9,446 nt of DNA, taken from NCBI GenBank assembly GCA_030840665.1, contig JAVEEB010000003.1, positions 1 to 9,446 of the forward strand. Reading direction: 5' to 3'. The stretch's first letter is position 1, and each line of letters begins with the position of its first letter. The notes beneath the pieces were generated by a model. It was not told the DNA's origin and made no database searches. It saw only the letters and a list, made by a program, of their open reading frames with translations. The position numbers and the translations under genes were made by a program. This DNA comes from Frankiaceae bacterium. Lineage in GTDB: Bacteria > Actinomycetota > Actinomycetes > JAVEEB01. Positions 5,345 through 9,446 of the stretch are shown in pieces.

Positions 5345-6406
5345 ATGAGCGAGCACCACGGCCACGAACACGACCACAACGACGCGAACGAGGGGCACGG
5401 GCACATTCCCGGCCCCGTTCGCTCCGCGATGGGTTTGCTCGCGGACAGCCTCGACAAGGCGCGCAACCTCGCCGGCCCCGCCGGGGAAAAGGCGCGCCAC
5501 GTCTCGGACAAGGTGCGCGAGGATCTGGGCAAGGTCCGCGACGACTTCGACAAGGTGCGCGACGAGAGCGCGGGGGTGTTCGACAAGGTCCGCGACGAAG
5601 GCACCAACGTCGTCAACAAGCTCCGCGGGCATGGCCACAGCGGGCCGATCGATGCCAGCAACCCGAACACCGGCGCCCAGGGCGCCAACCGTGACGAGAT
5701 GCGCGACAAGGCCATGGAGGCCCTCGACATCGCGAAGACCGTCGGCGCCGCGATCCTCGTCGGCACCGTGAAGGCCGTGCAGCTCGCGATGCGCGAATGG
5801 CAGGCCCACACCGGCAACGCCTCGACGCCGGAGGACAACGTGCCCAAGGCCGCCGCGTCCGCCGCCTGGGACACGGCCGGCACTCCCAAGGCACCCGCCT
5901 ACGAGGCGCCCGACGACGAGGCCGAGCCGCAGCCGACCCCCGAAGTCCACAACTGGGACGACGTCGAGGCGGAGGTCGCCGGTGAGGATGTCTGGGGCCA
6001 GGAGACCGACCCGATGGACCCGGCCACCCCTTCCGCGGGCCACGTCGAGGTCGAGGAAACCCTGGCCTACACCAGCGAGACGGGGACGCCGGGCAACGAG
6101 GGCGACGAGGGCGGCGGGGTCGCGCTCCGGGCGGAGGCGTCGCCGGAACACTCGGGGCATGCCACCCCGGCGCACTCGCCGGGCCCCAACGACCACGGCT
6201 CCCCCGGCCACGTGCACACCGCCGCGCCCCTCGAGGGCTTCGACGAGATGACGATCGGGTCGCTCCGCGGACGGTTGGGCTCCCTCTCGCTGGCCGCCCT
6301 GGAGGCCCTGCGCGACTACGAGCGCTCGCACACCGCCCGACCCCAGGTGCTGACGATGCTGGAAAACCGCATCGCCAAAGTGACCGCGCAGGGCCCTGAG
6401 GCCTGA
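5345..6406 (+). CDS. Lipid droplet-associated protein-like, His-rich with KVR repeats
   Basis: The protein has 353 residues. Its C-terminal 55 residues (about 298-348) match the family annotated as lipid droplet-associated protein in Rhodococcus and Mycobacterium (Rv1109c position, from memory): LRGRLGSLSLAALEALRDYE followed by HTARPQVLTMLENRIAKV. That segment is a compact helical domain. Upstream are a His-rich N-terminus (seven His in residues 1-20), a short helix with GPVRSAMGLLADSL (23-35), five KVR/KLR repeats (55-94), an amphipathic to hydrophobic helix at about 118-152 (MEALDIAKTVGAAILVGTVKAVQL), an acidic disordered linker, and a second His cluster (six His in 269-291). GGAGG at 5334-5338, six bases before the ATG, fixes the start; the long open frame upstream is ispH antisense. 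The gene lies 41 bases before xseA, the same order as in mycobacteria. It is longer than the 212 residues I recall for Rv1109c. Lipid-surface binding is inferred; no enzyme motif is present. Confidence 0.75.
   Translation: MSEHHGHEHDHNDANEGHGHIPGPVRSAMGLLADSLDKARNLAGPAGEKARHVSDKVREDLGKVRDDFDKVRDESAGVFDKVRDEGTNVVNKLRGHGHSGPIDASNPNTGAQGANRDEMRDKAMEALDIAKTVGAAILVGTVKAVQLAMREWQAHTGNASTPEDNVPKAAASAAWDTAGTPKAPAYEAPDDEAEPQPTPEVHNWDDVEAEVAGEDVWGQETDPMDPATPSAGHVEVEETLAYTSETGTPGNEGDEGGGVALRAEASPEHSGHATPAHSPGPNDHGSPGHVHTAAPLEGFDEMTIGSLRGRLGSLSLAALEALRDYERSHTARPQVLTMLENRIAKVTAQGPEA
5507..5626 (+). repeat. Five in-frame KVR repeat units within the lipid-droplet-like gene
   Basis: Units beginning D/G/N-K-V/L-R start at residues 55, 62, 69, 80 and 91 (bases 5507, 5528, 5549, 5582, 5615), so spacing changes from 7,7 to 11,11. 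The first four share a DNA core close to GACAAGGTSCGCGACGA, which suggests recent tandem duplication. A 7- then 11-residue period suits a continuous amphipathic helix of the kind found in perilipins, apolipoproteins and LEA proteins. Confidence 0.7.
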
Positions 6407-6418
6407 TCCCGAGCCGGG

Positions 6419-6441
6419 TTGACGGCGGGGCGCTGTAGCGT
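6419..6441 (+). promoter_or_regulatory. Candidate xseA promoter, leaderless
   Basis: TAGCGT (6436-6441) fits the TANNNT -10 pattern and ends six bases before the ATG of xseA, so RNA would begin at the start codon. TTGACG (6419-6424) resembles a -35 hexamer, but only 11 bases separate the two, against the usual 17 or so. There is no Shine-Dalgarno before xseA, which supports a leaderless transcript. Confidence 0.4.
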
Positions 6442-6447
6442 CGCGCC

Positions 6448-7653
6448 ATGCCCTTGGAGTCGACGGCTGAGCAGCCACTGCCCGTGCGCACCATCGCGCG
6501 CGGCATCGGCGATTGGATCTCCAAACTCGGCCGCGTGTGGGTGGAAGGCCAGCTGACGGAGATCTCCCGTCGCCCCGGCGCAGCGACGGTCTTCCTTACG
6601 CTGCGGGATCCGGCGGCGGACGTCTCGTTGCGGGTGACGTGCAGCAAGGCCGTGTACGACGAGGTTGTCCCCGCCCTGCAGCAAGGGGCTCGCGTCGTCG
6701 TGTGGGCGAAGCCGGAGTTCTACCTCTCGCGCGGCACGTTGTCGTTGGCGGCGTACGAGATCCGGCACCTGGGCGTGGGTGACCTGCTGGCCCGGGTCGA
6801 GCGACTCAAGGCCCTGCTCGCCACGGAGGGCCTCTTCGCTGCCGAGCGCAAGCGCCGGCTGCCCTTCCTGCCGGACACGGTCGGGCTGATCTGCGGCCGC
6901 GGCAGCGCCGCGGAGCACGACGTCCTGGAAAACGCCCGGCGACGCTGGCCGGCCGTTGCCTTCTCCGTGAAGAACGTCGCGGTGCAGGGGCCCTACGCCG
7001 TGGGCGAGATCACCGACGCGCTCCGCGCTCTCGACCGCGATCCGCATGTCGACGTGATCGTGGTGACCCGTGGCGGCGGGTCGGTGGAGGACCTGCTGCC
7101 GTTCTCGGACGAGAGCCTGTGCCGCGCGGTCTTTGCGTGCCGCACCCCGGTCGTCAGCGCCATCGGCCACGAGCAGGACGCGCCGTTGCTCGACTTCGTG
7201 GCCGACGTGCGGTGTTCGACGCCGACCGACGCGGCCAAACGCGTCGTCCCCGACCTCGGCGAGGAGATCTCCGCCATCGACGGGGCACGCCGGCGGATTC
7301 GCCGGGCGCTGACGGCGTTGCTCGACCGGGAGCAGCGGCGGCTCGAGACCATGCGCGCCCGGCCGGTGCTGGCGACCCCCGTCGGCGAGATCGACCGGCA
7401 GTCGCTGGCCATCGCGGCGCAGCGGGACCGGGCGCGCCGTTCGCTCGCGCACGTTCTCGCGGCCGCCGGCGCGGACCTCACGCACACGCGGGCCCGGGTG
7501 GTCGCACTCTCGCCGGCCGCGACGCTCGACCGCGGGTACGCCGTGGTCCAGACGGCCGGCGGTGCGGTGGTGCGGGCCCCCGAGGACGTTGCCACGGGTG
7601 AGACGATGCGCGTCCGCGTCGCGGCGGGCGACTTCACGGCAGTGCGCTCATGA
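6448..7653 (+). CDS. xseA: Exodeoxyribonuclease VII large subunit
   Basis: The protein has 401 residues, typical for actinobacteria and shorter than the 456 of E. coli. With XseB it forms exonuclease VII, which degrades single-stranded DNA from both ends into oligonucleotides in the cytoplasm. An N-terminal OB-fold for ssDNA binding spans about 18-108 ([47 protein letters not shown]). The catalytic domain shows [21 protein letters not shown], the conserved [17 protein letters not shown] (206-222) and [28 protein letters not shown] (237-264). A long helical region at about 272-345 contacts small subunits. The C-terminal segment has [14 protein letters not shown] (354-367). The ATG at 6448 is chosen because the OB domain starts soon after and a -10-like element lies six bases upstream. 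The stop overlaps the xseB start as ATGA, suggesting translational coupling. Confidence 0.97.
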   Translation: MPLESTAEQPLPVRTIARGIGDWISKLGRVWVEGQLTEISRRPGAATVFLTLRDPAADVSLRVTCSKAVYDEVVPALQQGARVVVWAKPEFYLSRGTLSLAAYEIRHLGVGDLLARVERLKALLATEGLFAAERKRRLPFLPDTVGLICGRGSAAEHDVLENARRRWPAVAFSVKNVAVQGPYAVGEITDALRALDRDPHVDVIVVTRGGGSVEDLLPFSDESLCRAVFACRTPVVSAIGHEQDAPLLDFVADVRCSTPTDAAKRVVPDLGEEISAIDGARRRIRRALTALLDREQRRLETMRARPVLATPVGEIDRQSLAIAAQRDRARRSLAHVLAAAGADLTHTRARVVALSPAATLDRGYAVVQTAGGAVVRAPEDVATGETMRVRVAAGDFTAVRS

Positions 7654-7967
7654 CCCGCGCACGTGGCACAGCAGGGAGCAGCGTGGACGAACAAGCCTCA
7701 AGCAGAGGCGCGGAAACCAGGGGCGCGGCAACCGGCCGGGCAGCGGACGCATCGGCTGCCACGGACGGACAGGCGCTGTCGTACGAGCAGGCGCGCGACG
7801 AACTCGCGGACGTGGTCCGCGCGCTCGAGACCGGCGGCGTCACGCTCGAGGAATCGCTCGCGCTCTGGGAACGTGGTGAGCAACTCGCCCGGATCTGTGA
7901 GCAATGGCTGGAAGGCGCCCGCACCCGCCTGCGCGCCGTCGTCGAGGCAGCCCCCAGCGCAGACTGA
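7650..7967 (+). CDS. xseB: Exodeoxyribonuclease VII small subunit
   Basis: The protein has up to 105 residues. XseB subunits decorate the helical arms of XseA and are needed for exonuclease VII activity. The diagnostic region is residues 43-99: [20 protein letters not shown], then [37 protein letters not shown]. This forms the usual helical hairpin; cysteine 83 sits at the common family position. Two starts are possible. The ATG at 7650 overlaps the xseA stop (ATGA) and gives an Ala/Gly/Thr-rich, probably disordered extension of about 40 residues. A GTG at 7683 preceded by GGGAG (7674-7678) would give 94 residues, nearer the usual family length of 70-85. I report the coupled ATG. The stop lies 10 bases from the stop of the convergent DUF4245 gene, with no clear terminator between. 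Confidence 0.95.
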   Translation: MTRARGTAGSSVDEQASSRGAETRGAATGRAADASAATDGQALSYEQARDELADVVRALETGGVTLEESLALWERGEQLARICEQWLEGARTRLRAVVEAAPSAD

Positions 7968-7977
7968 CCAGCGCGGG

Positions 7978-8505
7978 TTAGTGCAAGGACTCGGCGAGGG
8001 TTTGGAGCTCCGCGCGGGACGCCGTGCCCGTCACGATGACGGTCACGCCGTTGGCGGTCCGTACGAGGGCGTGCATCCTCGTGGCCGACTCGCGCAGATC
8101 CCACTGCTCACCACCGACCGTGGCGGTCTCCCCCGGCAGGCTGCCCTCCCCCAGTACCTCAGTGACGGCCTGGGCGGCCGGGGCGTTCGTCTGCTCCACG
8201 GCCGCGTACTGGTTGGCGGGCGTCACGAACCCGATGTGAAAGCCGGTCGCCGGCGGCTTGTTGACGTACGCGCTGGTGGGTCGCCAGTCGGTCGGCAACG
8301 CAACAGGTGACAGCAAGGGGTACGACGTCGACGCCCGCGCCGCGGCAAGCGCCGCGGCCACGTTGATCGTCCGGACCGTCTGCGGTTCGCGGTTCACGAA
8401 CGCGGGCCAGCCCAGCGCGATGAACGCGAAGATGACGCCGAGCGAGAGCAACATGTCACGGACGCCGGCTTGCCGGCGCGGCTTGTCGGCTCGCATACGG
8501 TCCAT
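7978..8505 (-). CDS. DUF4245 domain-containing membrane-anchored protein
   Basis: The protein has 175 residues. A basic cytoplasmic start (MDRMRADKPRRQAGVRD) leads into one membrane helix at about 18-38 (MLLSLGVIFAFIALGWPAFV); the rest is probably extracytoplasmic. The outer domain carries the DUF4245 pattern: LPTDWRPTSAYV (70-81), FHIGFVTPANQYAAVEQT (89-106), ATVGGEQWDL (128-137), HALVRTANGVTVIVTGTAS (145-163), and a final helix AELQTLAESLH. The function of DUF4245 is unknown; from memory the family is actinobacterial and often near glpX and the xseAB genes. Two ATG codons compete, 8505 and 8496; neither has a Shine-Dalgarno. CACCAT lies seven bases before the second, so a leaderless 172-residue form is possible. 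The gene is convergent with xseB. Confidence 0.9.
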   Translation of the reverse strand: MDRMRADKPRRQAGVRDMLLSLGVIFAFIALGWPAFVNREPQTVRTINVAAALAAARASTSYPLLSPVALPTDWRPTSAYVNKPPATGFHIGFVTPANQYAAVEQTNAPAAQAVTEVLGEGSLPGETATVGGEQWDLRESATRMHALVRTANGVTVIVTGTASRAELQTLAESLH

Positions 8506-8620
8506 GGTGCCCGACCGGGACGCGGACGGCGAATTGGCGCCCGTCAGCCGCCGGCCACCACCCACGCCCTGCCCGGCAATAGCCGATCGTCGCGGCAGAT
8601 CTTGTGGTCGGATGGCCAAC

Positions 8621-8645
8621 GCCGGCACGGCTTTTGGGTGCCAGC
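8621..8645 (-). terminator. Hairpin downstream of the Pro/Thr-rich exported protein gene
   Basis: On the minus strand GCTGGCAC (8645-8638) pairs with GTGCCGGC (8628-8621) around a 9-base loop, an 8-bp stem with one G-U pair, starting 18 bases after the stop codon at 8664. No U-tract follows. It is the only sizeable feature seen in the 158-base gap between the two minus-strand genes and probably separates them. Structure is seen, termination inferred. Confidence 0.55.
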
Positions 8646-8663
8646 GGCGGATACAATCGGCCC

Positions 8664-9446
8664 TCAGGGTGCTGGCGGGGCGGAGCTGGGGACGGTGATG
8701 ACTGCCCCGCCGGCGTACGAGAAGCCGAACGAACGCGCCGCCGTCGACAGCTGCACCGGACGCGGGGATCCGGCAGCAGAGACGTAGAGGACGTGGCCAC
8801 TCTTGAGGTGCAAGGCGAGGACGGGGCGACCTCGCAGTGTGGCGAAAGTCACGGTCGAGGTGGGCCCCGCCGAGGTCGCCAGCGCTGCGACAAGGCCGGC
8901 GCGCAGAAACAGGAAGGCGTACGGTGCGGACCGGAACTGCGTCACCGACGTGCGGAACCACTGCCGGCCCATCGATCGCGCCGCAGCGACACTGACGCCG
9001 CCATACGTGGACCAGTCGTACGTGGACGCACTGATGTACAAGCTGGTCCCGACGACGACGAAGTCGACGGACCCGCCGAGGACGTCGACATGACCGGCAG
9101 ATCGCGTACCCGCGTAGGTGAGGGTCGCGCGCAATGAGCCGGCAGTGACAGTCACGTTGGCGGACGGGGCATTGGCCAACGCCGTCGCGACTTGTGTCGT
9201 CGTGAGGACGGGCGGGGTCGGCGCGCGCGTAGGCCGCGGCGCTGGTGTCTGCGGTGGCGCCTTTTGTGGTGGCGTCGTGCGCGTCGCGACAGGGGCCGTC
9301 GGCGTGGGAACCGTCGCCGGCGTCGTGGTCAGCGACATGCCCGGCGTTGGTGTCGGCGGGACGGTGGGTGCGGGTGGCGGCGTCAGCATCGTCGGCGCAT
9401 CGGGAGCTGTTGGTGCGGCGGGAGCTGTTGGTGCGGCGGGAGCTGT
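8664..9446 (-). CDS. Pro/Thr-rich exported protein with LppX/LprG-like domain, N-terminus outside window
   Basis: 260 residues are visible, reading in from the right edge; the start and any signal peptide or lipobox are missing. The first part (about 80 residues) is a Pro/Thr/Ala-rich low-complexity linker, opening with tandem TAPAAP repeats and continuing as TPPPAPTVPPTPTP, TTPPQKAPPQTPAPRPTRAP. A folded domain of about 180 residues follows: LTTTQVATALANAPSANVTV, a string of beta strands with GSVDFVVVGTSLYISASTYDW, MGRQWFRTSVTQF, LRGRPVLALHLKSGHVLYVSAAG and FSYAGGAVITVP. The succession of strands, the VVVGTSLYI segment and the following W-x-x-Y-G and G-x-x-W motifs resemble the LppX/LprG beta-sheet lipoproteins that carry lipids across the envelope. 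The resemblance is from pattern only. A cell-surface location with a wall-spanning linker is likely. Confidence 0.6.
   Translation of the reverse strand, partial: TAPAAPTAPAAPTAPDAPTMLTPPPAPTVPPTPTPGMSLTTTPATVPTPTAPVATRTTPPQKAPPQTPAPRPTRAPTPPVLTTTQVATALANAPSANVTVTAGSLRATLTYAGTRSAGHVDVLGGSVDFVVVGTSLYISASTYDWSTYGGVSVAAARSMGRQWFRTSVTQFRSAPYAFLFLRAGLVAALATSAGPTSTVTFATLRGRPVLALHLKSGHVLYVSAAGSPRPVQLSTAARSFGFSYAGGAVITVPSSAPPAP
9402..9446. repeat. 18-bp tandem repeat coding for a TAPAAP linker
   Basis: The unit GGGAGCTGTTGGTGCGGC occurs identically at 9402-9419 and 9420-9437, with a half unit at 9438-9446, and the array runs off the window. On the minus strand each copy encodes T-A-P-A-A-P in the linker of the exported protein. 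Identical copies indicate recent slippage or selection for length. Confidence 0.85.

Noticed and set aside
7953..7980. CCAGCGC direct repeat at the xseB / DUF4245 junction
   Set aside because: Seven bases repeated once in GC-rich DNA is expected by chance, and it forms no hairpin.
8506..8961. Upstream extension of the DUF4245 frame to 327 residues
   Set aside because: It overlaps the exported-protein gene on the same strand in a different frame and has no family similarity before the ATG at 8505.

Overview
The window is chromosomal DNA from a high-GC actinobacterium. The evidence is strong G/C bias at third codon positions and GTG starts. It also shows a conserved actinobacterial gene neighbourhood: ychF, a DUF6542 membrane gene, ispH, a lipid-droplet-associated-protein-like gene, then xseA and xseB. 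From memory, genes of the same families lie in the same relative orientations around Rv1107c-Rv1112 of Mycobacterium tuberculosis. Here an rmuC gene is added between ychF and DUF6542. The predicted IspH closely resembles the mycobacterial enzyme as I remember it. Genus cannot be fixed from sequence alone; a Micrococcales or Propionibacteriales member would fit.

Layout. 1-855, minus strand, lower GC: the N-terminal part of a VapB-type antitoxin running off the left edge, with a promoter and inverted repeat upstream, then a 184-residue leucine-rich-repeat protein. This looks like accessory DNA. 890-4286: a hairpin, then ychF (minus) diverging from rmuC (plus), followed by a DUF6542 four-helix membrane protein. 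4283-5257: ispH (minus), whose stop codon overlaps the DUF6542 stop tail to tail. 5345-7967: a plus-strand cluster of a His-rich lipid-droplet-associated-like protein, xseA and xseB, with xseA and xseB overlapping by ATGA. 7978-9446, minus strand: a DUF4245 membrane-anchored protein, a hairpin, and the C-terminal part of a Pro/Thr-rich exported protein resembling the LppX/LprG lipoprotein group, cut by the right edge.

How the genes fit together. XseA and XseB are the two subunits of exonuclease VII. RmuC is a nuclease-fold protein linked to restraint of DNA rearrangement. IspH makes the isoprenoid precursors. YchF is a translation-associated ATPase. These are housekeeping functions kept together by conserved gene order, not one pathway. 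The less ordinary parts are the KVR-repeat and histidine-rich architecture of the lipid-droplet-like protein, the LRR/antitoxin segment, several short palindromes at promoters, and a recurring -10-like hexamer 6-7 bases before start codons that suggests leaderless transcripts. I found no CRISPR array, tRNA, rRNA or insertion sequence. No gene-free stretch exceeds 160 bases. I do not see a convincing new multi-gene system here.
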